Below, in pieces: positions 34,034 to 44,100 of a DNA stretch of 64,000 nucleotides. The stretch comes from an uncultured Oscillospiraceae bacterium (lineage in GTDB: Bacteria > Bacillota > Clostridia > Oscillospirales > Acutalibacteraceae): NCBI GenBank assembly GCA_905192745.1, contig CAJJLZ010000005.1, positions 33,044-97,043 of the forward strand, read 5' to 3'. Below the pieces are notes generated by a model. That model was given only the letters and a program-made list of their open reading frames with translations, searched no databases and was not told the origin of the DNA. A program made the position numbers and the translations under genes. The number at the start of each line of letters is the position of its first letter. Positions within the stretch are counted from its first letter, which is position 1.

Positions 34034-36790
34034 TCAACCCAATTGAAATGGGTTATTCGCATAGGGATATTTTCCATATTTGCCATCCCATTCGGCGTAT
34101 ACATATGGAGTCAACCCATTTCCAGCAGAAGCTCGAGGATCGGTGCAATATGGTTTGTACATGACTATACCATTTCCATGATTAACAGCGCTTTCTATTG
34201 CTTCACACTTAATACGATACTCAGTTTCGTCCTTTAATGCAAAAAGCAAATCACTAATTAACAAACATATTCCACCTCCAGTAGTGCCTTTTAATGTATC
34301 ATATAATCCAATACCTGCTGATATTCCAAGTTCAGCATAAGAGCCTTGTCGTTTATACAAGTCTTTTACATCATTCGGAGGTATAAATGTAATTTGGTCA
34401 GTAACTACAGCAACTCCATAAACTGGACCAGTTATGCATCCCCCGTTAGTCACTCCTCCATCTGGCAGATAATGAAGTTTTTCATTTGGATAATATGTGC
34501 AATTTTCGATTCCTCCATCGTATAATTGCATTTCCCAACGTGTCTGACTGCTTAAAGATTCCCACTGCATTCCTGAAGTGTTTCCAACCCAATAACGACC
34601 AAAAGGATCATAACATGTGATCGGATTGTTTCCGCAATACACAAACATATTGTAGCCAAGGATTCCCTGCCCAGTAGAAACCAACCCATCCGCATTCACA
34701 AACCGCATGGTCATGGGATCATAATACCGGCTCAGGAGATAATACAGCCCGGATTCGGCATCATACTCATACCCACGGTAGCGGAAGGGGTTGAGCTGGC
34801 CCACGGTCGCGGCCAGACTGCCGGTGACGCTGACCGGACGGCCCCACGAGTCGTAGCTGTACTGCACCACCGACGTGCCGGTTTTGTCAATCAGCCCCAC
34901 CACGTCGCCCTGCGCGTTGTAGACGTAGTAATACCCCGTACCGTTCAGCAGGAAGCCGACCCGGCGGCCGTCGCCCTCATACATGAAGAGCAGGATATCA
35001 TTGCCCTTCTGCATCTTCATGATCTTGCCGTCGGTGTCCCGCCAGTAGGTGGTCGCCGTGCCGTTCACGGTTTTCTTCACCCGCTGGCCGTCCGCGTCGT
35101 ACTGGAACGCCATGCTCAGCCCGGTTTTGTTCAGCGTTTTGAGCTGCCGGCAGTCCCACGTCATCGTCATCCCGTCCCGGTAGGCGAGGGGATTGCCGAT
35201 CGCGTCGTAGGTGATGCTCTGCCCCTTGTAGGCGGTCAGCAGGTCCTTCCATGTGCTGTCCGTGTAAGAGAAGGTTTCCAGCCCGGTCATGCCAGACTCC
35301 AGCTCGCCGCTTTCGGAATACGGGTATTCCTGCCGGCTCAGGAGGTTGCCGCCCGCGTCGTAGGCGTAGGTGGTCATCTTGCCCGTGATCTGGTTGTTTT
35401 CCCAAACAAGCTGGTTCAGCCCGTCGTACCGGTAGGTGATCTTCCGACCGTCCTTGTCCGTGATGGACGTGATATTCCCATTGTCGTCGTAAGCGTAGGT
35501 ATCGTTCACCAGTGTGCCGGAAATCTGCGCCTGCGCCGTGTAGTTGTTCACCAGAGTGGTGGTCTGCTGGCCGGTCACCCCGACGAAGGTGCGGTTGAAA
35601 ACAAGGGCGTACTGCCCGGGCGTGGCGACCAGATTGGTGCGGTATTCCCGCCCGAGACTGTCAAAGGTATGGTTGGCTATGGCGCCGACGCCTCCCGCAG
35701 CATAGCCGCCGAACATGGTCGAACCGCTCAGCCGGGAATCCGGGCCGTAGGAATAGGTGTTCTGATAGGTCTGCCCGTCGAAAATGTAGCTTTCGCCGGT
35801 GAGGCGGTTCTGGTTGTCGTATTGGTACCGCACGGAGGAAACGCTGCCGGAGTCGGGAATGGTGCGCCGCGCCTCCAGCCGTCCGGCGAGGTCGTACTGG
35901 TAGTAATGCGACCCGCCGAACGCCTTGTCGTGGGTGACGGCCAGCGTGCCGTTCGCGTCATACTCGTTCCACAGGATGTAATTGGAGGAATCCTCCGCTT
36001 CCATCATCAGCCAGAGCTGCCCGTATTTGTTGTAGCTGTAATGCCGCGTGTCCCCGTTGCCGTAGGTCGCAAGCTTCAGCTGCCCGCTGTTCGGCCAGTA
36101 GGTGTTGCTGATGAGCTGGCGGCTGCCGGACCCGTTTACCAGCCTCACCGTCTGCTGGTTCCCCAGCGCGTCGTAGGTGAAGAAGTACTGGAACCCGTTA
36201 TGGGTGATGGCGGAAAGGCGGCTCCGGCTGTCGTAGCCGTAGGTGTTGGAGGCGTTCCCGCTGCTCACCCCCGTCAGCCGGTCCGCGCTGTCATAGGTGT
36301 AGCTGGTCACGTTCCCCTTCGGGTCGGTTACGCTGTTCACCAGACCGCTCATCCCGTCCACGTCAAAGGTGGTAACCTTCCCGCGCTGGTCATAGGTTTT
36401 GGTCACATAATGCCCCAGCGCGTCGTATTCCTGGCTTGTCTTCAGATAGGGGTTGGAGGTGTTCAGCGTGCCGCTGGTGGTCACCGTCCCCATCCATGTC
36501 TGGGTCACGTTGCCGCTTGCGCCGTCATAGCCAAAACGGAATCCAAGCCCGGTCTGGTTCGACCGCGCCGCCACCAGCCGGTGCTTGTTCGAGGTGTCGT
36601 AGGTATAGCTGTAGCTTTCGCTCAGCGCTTCGTCGGTTACACCGACTAACTCGTTGCTCGATTCATCATAGTCGTAAATCTTTTTGTTCTGCGCGTTGTC
36701 GCTCGCCGAGAGCAGATTGCCGGTCTTATCGTCATAAGCGTAGGCTGTCCCCGTCGCGTCGATGTTCAGGCAGAAGTCGTCGAACCACAC
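34034..36790 (-). CDS. Orphan Rhs cassette 2 with unidentified toxin tip
   Basis: About 730 residues of YD-repeat core, almost identical to the main Rhs gene, run to MRFVNADGLVSTGQGILGYN and the FVYCGNNPITCYDPFG junction. A distinct 187-residue tip follows. The tip has paired Cys residues, a hydrophobic GGGICLLISDLLFAL segment and a Tyr/Pro-rich C-terminus (YAEWDGKYGKYPYANNPF). The first start is a GTG at 36790 without a ribosome binding site. The frame is open further upstream but is interrupted by the TAG at 36875. It is probably a silent cassette. I cannot assign the tip to a toxin family. Confidence 0.7.
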   Translation of the reverse strand: MWFDDFCLNIDATGTAYAYDDKTGNLLSASDNAQNKKIYDYDESSNELVGVTDEALSESYSYTYDTSNKHRLVAARSNQTGLGFRFGYDGASGNVTQTWMGTVTTSGTLNTSNPYLKTSQEYDALGHYVTKTYDQRGKVTTFDVDGMSGLVNSVTDPKGNVTSYTYDSADRLTGVSSGNASNTYGYDSRSRLSAITHNGFQYFFTYDALGNQQTVRLVNGSGSRQLISNTYWPNSGQLKLATYGNGDTRHYSYNKYGQLWLMMEAEDSSNYILWNEYDANGTLAVTHDKAFGGSHYYQYDLAGRLEARRTIPDSGSVSSVRYQYDNQNRLTGESYIFDGQTYQNTYSYGPDSRLSGSTMFGGYAAGGVGAIANHTFDSLGREYRTNLVATPGQYALVFNRTFVGVTGQQTTTLVNNYTAQAQISGTLVNDTYAYDDNGNITSITDKDGRKITYRYDGLNQLVWENNQITGKMTTYAYDAGGNLLSRQEYPYSESGELESGMTGLETFSYTDSTWKDLLTAYKGQSITYDAIGNPLAYRDGMTMTWDCRQLKTLNKTGLSMAFQYDADGQRVKKTVNGTATTYWRDTDGKIMKMQKGNDILLFMYEGDGRRVGFLLNGTGYYYVYNAQGDVVGLIDKTGTSVVQYSYDSWGRPVSVTGSLAATVGQLNPFRYRGYEYDAESGLYYLLSRYYDPMTMRFVNADGLVSTGQGILGYNMFVYCGNNPITCYDPFGRYWVGNTSGMQWESLSSQTRWEMQLYDGGIENCTYYPNEKLHYLPDGGVTNGGCITGPVYGVAVVTDQITFIPPNDVKDLYKRQGSYAELGISAGIGLYDTLKGTTGGGICLLISDLLFALKDETEYRIKCEAIESAVNHGNGIVMYKPYCTDPRASAGNGLTPYVYAEWDGKYGKYPYANNPFQLG

Positions 36791-37285
36791 CTTGTTCGCG
36801 TTTTTGTAGTAGATGGCGTAGAACGAAACCGAACGGATTTTTTTGTTCCTGTTGGTCTTGGACGGCCCGACCGCCTACGACACGAACTGCGCCCCCGTCG
36901 AGTCCGGGTTGAAGGGGACAACCTTCCACTCGGTTGTACCGTCGGCGAAGTATATCCCCAGATCCAGCGCAAAATACCGCGATGACGCCGTGATCGGCAC
37001 CGAGCCGCCGGATATGCCGCCCGCCTTGCCGCTGACCCGGAAGTTCACGCCCGTTTTGTTGATCTGTACCGTCTGCACGATGTTCCGGTTTCCTCCCGGA
37101 TCGCCGGTGATCTCCGCCCGGCCCGATGACGCCCACCCCGCACCTGTAGTATACGTCCACGAGGCGCTGCTGTCAAACTGCGGGTTGGTCAGCAGGTTGT
37201 AGTCGCTCGCCACCATGGCGTTTTCCAGCTGGAAGCAGTCGAAATACGCCGTCCCCGTCGCGTCAGTGATCCCGCCGTACACCGA
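34690..37285 (-). repeat. Rhs core repeat, copy 2
   Basis: About 2.6 kb matching the main gene (38612-41189) except for a divergent block at about 35430-35738 and an 18-bp length difference. The 5' breakpoint is at 37285, inside the second carbohydrate-binding-like domain. Confidence 0.9.
36875..37282 (-). pseudogene. 5' fragment of orphan Rhs copy 2, ending at the shared amber codon
   Basis: 135 codons matching residues about 1028-1162 of the main Rhs gene (YGGITDATGTAYFDCFQL to STGAQFVS), ending at the TAG at 36875-36877. The frame continues after the TAG into the 34034-36790 ORF. Promoter and signal peptide are absent. Confidence 0.75.
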
Positions 37286-37327
37286 ATCTTCATCATAGTT
37301 ATATAAAATAATATTCCCCAGAATGTT

Positions 37328-37377
37328 CCAGCATCAGACGCCACCCTTTGTACAATAAATGTGGCGTCTGATGCTGG
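37328..37377. repeat. Perfect 17-bp inverted repeat at the cassette 1/2 junction
   Basis: Arms 37328-37344 and 37361-37377 pair without mismatch around a 16-nt AT-rich loop. It is located between the stop of the first immunity gene and the breakpoint of copy 2, as at the next junction, but with an unrelated sequence. Confidence 0.85.
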
Positions 37378-37410
37378 CTACTTACTTTTTGATACTCAAA
37401 TCTCTTTAGA

Positions 37411-38019
37411 TCAGTATGATTCAAAAAACATGGATTTTATTGGTGTCTTAACATATTTATTAGATAAGTTAAGACCAAAATTTTTTAGAAGGTTATATTC
37501 GTCAATATTTTCTGGATACACTTCTATATAACCTTCATGACTGCTTGCATATAACCAACAACGGTTTTTACTGAAGAAACTTAAGTCTTCTGGATAATAT
37601 GGATATCGCCAAGATAAATAGCTGTTTGGCTTGAATAATAAGCTAAGAACAGTAGGATCAGCGGTATAAACACTAATAATAAAGCAGTCTGGATTAGAAA
37701 GTACTTCGGTACTAGGCCATATAGAGTTTGTTCTTTGCTTTATTAAATAGGGTTCTATTTGCTTAATAAATGGTACACAATATTCAGTATATATCTGCTT
37801 CTCCCAAAGACCCTTTTGCTCTTTTTCAGTTAGTTTTTTTATTGTTTCTGGATCTTGTAGTAAAGAAGGGGACAATTTTTTTATTTTCTCAACACTCTCT
37901 TTTAATTTAAAGACACTGGGTTCTTTTAGACTTACAAGCAGAAAAGCATCAGATTTTGTTAATGCATACTTAATTAATTTACGATATTGTTTTGACGTAA
38001 TATCATTCCAAACGGTCAT
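37411..38019 (-). CDS. Candidate immunity protein for toxin tip 1
   Basis: A 202-residue, Lys-rich, low-GC gene starting 14 nt after the Rhs stop behind GGAGG, the usual position for an immunity gene. Its N-terminus is MTVWNDITSKQYRKLIKYAL and the C-terminal half is Tyr/Trp/Phe-rich. It has no signal peptide or membrane helix, so it is cytoplasmic and probably binds the toxin tip directly. I recognise no named immunity family. The base composition differs sharply from the flanking Rhs core, which suggests import together with tip 1. Confidence 0.7.
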   Translation of the reverse strand: MTVWNDITSKQYRKLIKYALTKSDAFLLVSLKEPSVFKLKESVEKIKKLSPSLLQDPETIKKLTEKEQKGLWEKQIYTEYCVPFIKQIEPYLIKQRTNSIWPSTEVLSNPDCFIISVYTADPTVLSLLFKPNSYLSWRYPYYPEDLSFFSKNRCWLYASSHEGYIEVYPENIDEYNLLKNFGLNLSNKYVKTPIKSMFFESY

Positions 38020-38033
38020 TTTTACACCTCCAT

Positions 38034-40694
38034 TTAATAATGCCAGATGTGAGGGTTGCCATGCCGGTTGTCTAAATGAAAATGACGATAGTAACCTGGA
38101 ACGTTTTCTTTTCCTCTATCAATTTCATATATTCTTGTTTTTCTCCACGCTGCTGTCAATTTATCTGCTGTGCTATAATCCGAACAAATGAAACTCTGTT
38201 CGGAACCAGAAAGTAATGAAGCCATAGCAGTGTTAATATCCACCTCCATCACTATATCTATTTTTTTAGATTTTGAATTATAGTTCGCCATCCATATTCG
38301 GGATTGATTGTCTTCTGATTTATCTCTTTCTCGTGGTATAGATATTGGAGGACTGATTTCATACGATTTTTCTCTCTCTTTTTCACGGCGTGAATCAGTT
38401 ATACCTTTTCCAACAACAACACCCGCGGCTGCACCTATAGCTGCTAAAGCGGCTACCCCAACAGCTTTAGCTAAAGCAGTCAATAAAGCGATTCCTCCGC
38501 CAAGAGCGAGTGCAAATTTACCATGCGGATCAGTGTGGTTTATTGGATTATTTAGACAGTAGGCAAACATATTGGTTTCCAATACACCTGATCCTGTTTG
38601 TGCGAATTCATCCGCATTCACAAACCGCATGGTCATGGGATCATAATACCGGCTCAGGAGATAATACAGCCCGGATTCGGCATCATACTCATACCCACGG
38701 TAGCGGAAGGGGTTGAGCTGGCCCACGGTCGCGGCCAGACTGCCGGTGACGCTGACCGGACGGCCCCACGAGTCGTAGCTGTACTGCACCACCGACGTGC
38801 CGGTTTTGTCAATCAGCCCCACCACGTCGCCCTGCGCGTTGTAGACGTAGTAATACCCCGTACCGTTCAGCAGGAAGCCGACCCGGCGGCCGTCGCCCTC
38901 ATACATGAAGAGCAGGATATCATTGCCCTTCTGCATCTTCATGATCTTGCCGTCGGTGTCCCGCCAGTAGGTGGTCGCCGTGCCGTTCACGGTTTTCTTC
39001 ACCCGCTGGCCGTCCGCGTCGTACTGGAACGCCATGCTCAGCCCGGTTTTGTTCAGCGTTTTGAGCTGCCGGCAGTCCCACGTCATCGTCATCCCGTCCC
39101 GGTAGGCGAGGGGATTGCCGATCGCGTCGTAGGTGATGCTCTGCCCCTTGTAGGCGGTCAGCAGGTCCTTCCATGTGCTGTCCGTGTAAGAGAAGGTTTC
39201 CAGCCCGGTCATGCCAGACTCCAGCTCGCCGCTTTCGGAATACGGGTATTCCTGCCGGCTCAGGAGGTTGCCGCCCGCGTCGTAGGCGTAGGTGGTCATC
39301 TTGCCCGTGATCTGGTTGTTTTCCCAAACAAGCTGGTTCAGCCCGTCGTACCGGTAGGCGATCTTCCGGCCGTACTGGTCTGTGATGGCTGCAATGTTCC
39401 CGTTGTCGTCGTAGGTGTAATCCCAGTACCGTTCCTTCTGCGCCGTACCGTTCAGCCGCGTCTGGGTAACATAGCGGTTGACCAGGGTGGTGGTTCGCTG
39501 ACCGCTCACCCCGACAAAGGTGAGCTTTCTCCGCACCATTGCCGACCCCAGCTCCACGTCCGTCCAATACTCCCGCCCAAGGCTGTCGTATACCCGCGTG
39601 ACCCGTGTGCCGTTGAACAGGTTGGATGTACTCTTGCGGGAATCCGGGCCGTAGGAATAGGTGTTCTGATAGGTCTGCCCGTCGAAAATGTAGCTTTCGC
39701 CGGTGAGGCGGTTCTGGTTGTCGTATTGGTACCGCACGGAGGAAACGCTGCCGGAGTCGGGAATGGTGCGCCGCGCCTCCAGCCGTCCGGCGAGGTCGTA
39801 CTGGTAGTAATGCGACCCGCCGAACGCCTTGTCGTGGGTGACGGCCAGCGTGCCGTTCGCGTCATACTCGTTCCACAGGATGTAATTGGAGGAATCCTCC
39901 GCTTCCATCATCAGCCAGAGCTGCCCGTATTTGTTGTAGCTGTAATGCCGCGTGTCCCCGTTGCCGTAGGTCGCAAGCTTCAGCTGCCCGCTGTTCGGCC
40001 AGTAGGTGTTGCTGATGAGCTGGCGGCTGCCGGACCCGTTTACCAGCCTCACCGTCTGCTGGTTCCCCAGCGCGTCGTAGGTGAAGAAGTACTGGAACCC
40101 GTTATGGGTGATGGCGGAAAGGCGGCTCCGGCTGTCGTAGCCGTAGGTGTTGGAGGCGTTCCCGCTGCTCACCCCCGTCAGCCGGTCCGCGCTGTCATAG
40201 GTGTAGCTGGTCACGTTCCCCTTCGGGTCGGTTACGCTGTTCACCAGACCGCTCATCCCGTCCACGTCAAAGGTGGTAACCTTCCCGCGCTGGTCATAGG
40301 TTTTGGTCACATAATGCCCCAGCGCGTCGTATTCCTGGCTTGTCTTCAGATAGGGGTTGGAGGTGTTCAGCGTGCCGCTGGTGGTCACCGTCCCCATCCA
40401 TGTCTGGGTCACGTTGCCGCTTGCGCCGTCATAGCCAAAACGGAATCCAAGCCCGGTCTGGTTCGACCGCGCCGCCACCAGCCGGTGCTTGTTCGAGGTG
40501 TCGTAGGTATAGCTGTAGCTTTCGCTCAGCGCTTCGTCGGTTACACCGACTAACTCGTTGCTCGATTCATCATAGTCGTAAATCTTTTTGTTCTGCGCGT
40601 TGTCGCTCGCCGAGAGCAGATTGCCGGTCTTATCGTCATAAGCGTAGGCTGTCCCCGTCGCGTCGATGTTCAGGCAGAAGTCGTCGAACCACAC
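38034..40694 (-). CDS. C-terminal part of the main Rhs protein: YD-repeat core and toxin tip 1
   Basis: This is the same reading frame as the 40779-44267 ORF, separated from it only by a TAG at 40779-40781. If read through, the whole protein would be about 2077 aa. It holds YD repeats (YDDKTGNLL, YDALGNQQT, YDLAGRLEA and so on) and the core end RYYDPMTMRFVNADEF, then DPHG. The 161-residue tip starts with a long Ala/Gly-rich hydrophobic stretch and a basic spacer. It ends in a His-rich motif YYRHFHLDNRHGNPHIWHY, suggestive of a metal-binding or nuclease toxin. The GTG at 40694 has no ribosome binding site, so separate initiation is doubtful. Confidence 0.75.
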   Translation of the reverse strand: MWFDDFCLNIDATGTAYAYDDKTGNLLSASDNAQNKKIYDYDESSNELVGVTDEALSESYSYTYDTSNKHRLVAARSNQTGLGFRFGYDGASGNVTQTWMGTVTTSGTLNTSNPYLKTSQEYDALGHYVTKTYDQRGKVTTFDVDGMSGLVNSVTDPKGNVTSYTYDSADRLTGVSSGNASNTYGYDSRSRLSAITHNGFQYFFTYDALGNQQTVRLVNGSGSRQLISNTYWPNSGQLKLATYGNGDTRHYSYNKYGQLWLMMEAEDSSNYILWNEYDANGTLAVTHDKAFGGSHYYQYDLAGRLEARRTIPDSGSVSSVRYQYDNQNRLTGESYIFDGQTYQNTYSYGPDSRKSTSNLFNGTRVTRVYDSLGREYWTDVELGSAMVRRKLTFVGVSGQRTTTLVNRYVTQTRLNGTAQKERYWDYTYDDNGNIAAITDQYGRKIAYRYDGLNQLVWENNQITGKMTTYAYDAGGNLLSRQEYPYSESGELESGMTGLETFSYTDSTWKDLLTAYKGQSITYDAIGNPLAYRDGMTMTWDCRQLKTLNKTGLSMAFQYDADGQRVKKTVNGTATTYWRDTDGKIMKMQKGNDILLFMYEGDGRRVGFLLNGTGYYYVYNAQGDVVGLIDKTGTSVVQYSYDSWGRPVSVTGSLAATVGQLNPFRYRGYEYDAESGLYYLLSRYYDPMTMRFVNADEFAQTGSGVLETNMFAYCLNNPINHTDPHGKFALALGGGIALLTALAKAVGVAALAAIGAAAGVVVGKGITDSRREKEREKSYEISPPISIPRERDKSEDNQSRIWMANYNSKSKKIDIVMEVDINTAMASLLSGSEQSFICSDYSTADKLTAAWRKTRIYEIDRGKENVPGYYRHFHLDNRHGNPHIWHY

Positions 40695-41189
40695 CTTGTT
40701 CGCGTTTTTGTAGTAGATGGCGTAGAACGAAACCGAACGGATTTTTTTGTTCCTGTTGGTCTTGGACGGCCCGACCGCCTACGACACGAACTGCGCCCCC
40801 GTCGAGTCCGGGTTGAAGGGGACAACCTTCCACTCGGTTGTACCGTCGGCGAAGTATATCCCCAGATCCAGCGCAAAATACCGCGATGACGCCGTGATCG
40901 GCACCGAGCCGCCGGATATGCCGCCCGCCTTGCCGCTGACCCGGAAGTTCACGCCCGTTTTGTTGATCTGTACCGTCTGCACGATGTTCCGGTTTCCTCC
41001 CGGATCGCCGGTGATCTCCGCCCGGCCCGATGACGCCCACCCCGCACCTGTAGTATACGTCCACGAGGCGCTGCTGTCAAACTGCGGGTTGGTCAGCAGG
41101 TTGTAGTCACCCGCCACCATGGCGTTTTCCAGCTGGAAGCAGTCGAAATATGCCGTCCCCGTCGCGTTGGTGATCCCGCCGTACACCGA
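38612..41189 (-). repeat. Rhs core repeat, copy 1 (in the main gene)
   Basis: Homologous to copy 2 throughout, except for about 39356-39640, where sequence and length differ. The segment 38612-39355 is shared by all four copies. Confidence 0.9.
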
Positions 41190-44100
41190 TACCCGGTCGG
41201 TCCCCGCCGGCACCTGAAAGGTCACGGTCACCCGGTCCCAGCCGTCCGCCGAGGTGTTTTCGGTGATCCGCTGGCCGAGAACGTCCGAACCCGCTCTCAC
41301 CAGTCCGCCCGATTCGGTGTATTTCCAGAAGGACGCGTATACCCCCGCGCCTCCTCCTTCCACGGAGGGGGTGATGCCGCTGACCTTGACATAGGCCGAC
41401 AGGGTGCACCAGCTTCCCGCCGCGACCCCGGTGTTGTCCTGACAGTAGCCGCCCGTGCCCGCCGGCGTCGTTTTCGTTACCCGCAGCGCGTTGTTCCCCA
41501 GATATACGTTGCCGGTTTCCAGCCCCACCGTCTGCGCCGCGCCGCTCCAGTTGGAGGGTTTCCAGTTGGCCGTGCCGCTTTCAATATCGTGGTTCTTCAC
41601 GAAGTTCTTCCGCGGCTTCCGGGTGGAGCTGGCGGTCGCCACCTTGTTCCGCATCGCCGCGTCGCTGACGGACGCCTTGTAGGTGTAGGTGCTGCATCCG
41701 CCCGGCGTCACCACGCTGGTGAGCTGGCCGATATTCGAGAACACCCGCATTTCGGTGGTGACGTCAAAGCCGGAGTTCCCCGTCCGCCCGGTGTTGGTGG
41801 TAATCGTGGTGGTGTTGTCCGTCCCGTAAGCAATTTGGGTATATCCCCCGGTGGCGGTGGTGTTGTACAGCTGCGTTGCCTTTACCACCCGGTTCCGCTC
41901 CGACGCGTACTGCGAATTGGTCTGGTAGGTGTATTGCACACCTGTTCCGTCCGAGTTCAGCACCTTCGTCAGACGGTGGCTGCTGTCGTAGCTGTAGCTC
42001 GCCCACGTCCCGTCCGGCCAGGTGATTTTGGACAGATATTTCCAGTCGGTGTATTCGATGCTGACGGTTTTTCCGTCGTAGTTGATGGTTTTCAGGAACC
42101 GACGGATACCCGCCCCGGTATCCCGCCCCAGCGTGATTTTCCGGCCGTCCGTTCTCTTGTCCTCCAGATAGGACAGGATGCCGCCGCCGTATTGATAGTG
42201 GATCGTGTTCCCGTCCGTGTCATTTTCATACACCAGATACGACAGGCCCGATCCGTTGATCCCGGTATATTCCTCTGTAAATCCGTTTTTGTAGGTGACC
42301 AGATATTTACTGACGCTTTCATTCGGACGGTATTCGATGGTCGTCCCCGTGCCTTCCTCGTCCTCATATTTGTTATCCGTAGAGGTTTCCTTGAAATAAT
42401 GCCGCGTTCCGTCCGCGTCCAGCATGGCGAGGGGGAATTTGTCCTTCAGCGCATCGTTTGTCACTTCTTCAATCCGGCGGTTGGAGCTGATCTGCCAGCC
42501 GAAACCGTTTTGCAGCGCTTCCCGCGCGGCGCCGTTCTTGTCGCTGACGAATTTCCCCGCCTCGTAGCCGTTATAGGCAAAAGACAGCCCCATCGGCGTC
42601 CGGGCGCTGCTGGTTGCAAATACCGGTACCGTGAAGGTCAGGTTGCCGGTGTAGGCGTCGATGTGCCCGGTTCCCGCCTGTCCCACATCCTGCTCAACAT
42701 AGGAGCGATAGCCTTCGACCCCTCCGTTGTGGAGGTAGGTAACAGAAAGGATGGGATAGGCGTCTTCATATTCCTCATAAAAAGCCGTCGACGCCAGTTG
42801 AACACGTGCTACCTTGCTGCTATCCGACGAGGCAAGTGCAAAGTTTGCGTAATTTCTGGAACGTCCCTCACTATACCATTTTTTCACTGCTTTGGTAACA
42901 TCCAGAGATTTTTTAAAAATGTCTTTTGCTGTAACATTGCGATCCATTTCAAAGTAGTCCAATACTGGTGTGTTTAGCCACGCTGTCGGCTGATTGTTCC
43001 ACGTTAACTGATTAATGCTGCCGACATCATTGGAATTTCCTATATAGGTGTTACAATCATAGACATTTACATAGACCGGGGAGGTTGTCCCAAAATCTCC
43101 GGTAAATTGGCCGATGGTCAGAGTCGCATTTACTACCACTGCCCCGGTTTCCAGAGGCGGAGGAGTAAATTGCAGATAGGATCGACTGTCTCCCCAGGAG
43201 GTGTTGGAACTGCGCCCTACGTATAAATACCTTCCCTGACCGGTAGTAGTAGGTAAACCTTCGATGACATGGGTGTTGCCAATATCGCCTATTTCTTTTT
43301 GCTTGACTTCCACATACGGATCCAGCGTCACAGGATACGCCCGTTCCTGCGCATCCAGCCAGACGCTGTCCGCCGTCAGCTTCACCGTCAGTTGCTTGTT
43401 TTTCACTTTCGTGATGGTCAGCTTGATCCCGTCGCTTTCCTCTCCGTTCGCGTCGGTCATCACCGGCGCAGCCAGCGTATACACCGTCTCGCCGGCCGCG
43501 TTTTTCAGAAGGATCGTCCGTTCGTCCGCCTGCTCCGCCGCCAGCTTCCCAATGGTATAGTTCAGTGTGAACTCCCGCCGGGCTGTACGGCTTTTCAGGA
43601 GGATGTTTTCCTTCACTCCGGTCGGATGCACGAAATACTGCAGGTCCACATCCTCGAAAGCGTCCCGGTACCAGGCCTCCTGAGTCAGCTTTTTCAGCTT
43701 CAGGAACGCGTCGTTTCCTTCCTCTGTGGTTTCCGGCGTTTCCACCAGCTCGATCTTCCGGTTCGCCGCGCCGTCAAAGCCCCAGGTCAGCGTTTCGCAG
43801 CCTTTGACTTTAATAGTCACCAGCTTTTTCGCCTTCGCTTTGTTGGCCAGCCGGATTTCCTTGTCGCTTTTCCTGTTTATGTATTCTTTCTCCGCACCGT
43901 CCGACAGACCGGACGTCTCTTCGGCGGGGGACGCTTCTTCCATCATGGTATTGTCATAGTCCTGCCATTTGCCGTTTTCGTCCTGATAATGGATCGGCGT
44001 GCCGTACATGGCGATCATACAGGTGCCGTCCGATAACGCGAATTCCTTGCTTTCCTCCGTCCGTTTGGCGGTATCCTCTCCCAGAATCACCGCCGGCTGT

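Noticed and set aside
38598..40553. 651-codon plus-strand open frame across the Rhs core
   Set aside because: It is opposite the YD-repeat gene and matches parallel plus-strand frames opposite the other copies. Composition is that of antisense to GC-rich repeats, with no start signal.
40779..40781. General recoding of TAG as a sense codon
   Set aside because: TAG ends the zinc-ribbon protein gene just before a strong terminator (15167) and the tip 2 immunity gene (33825), so it works as a stop at least there. Kept only as a locus-specific question.
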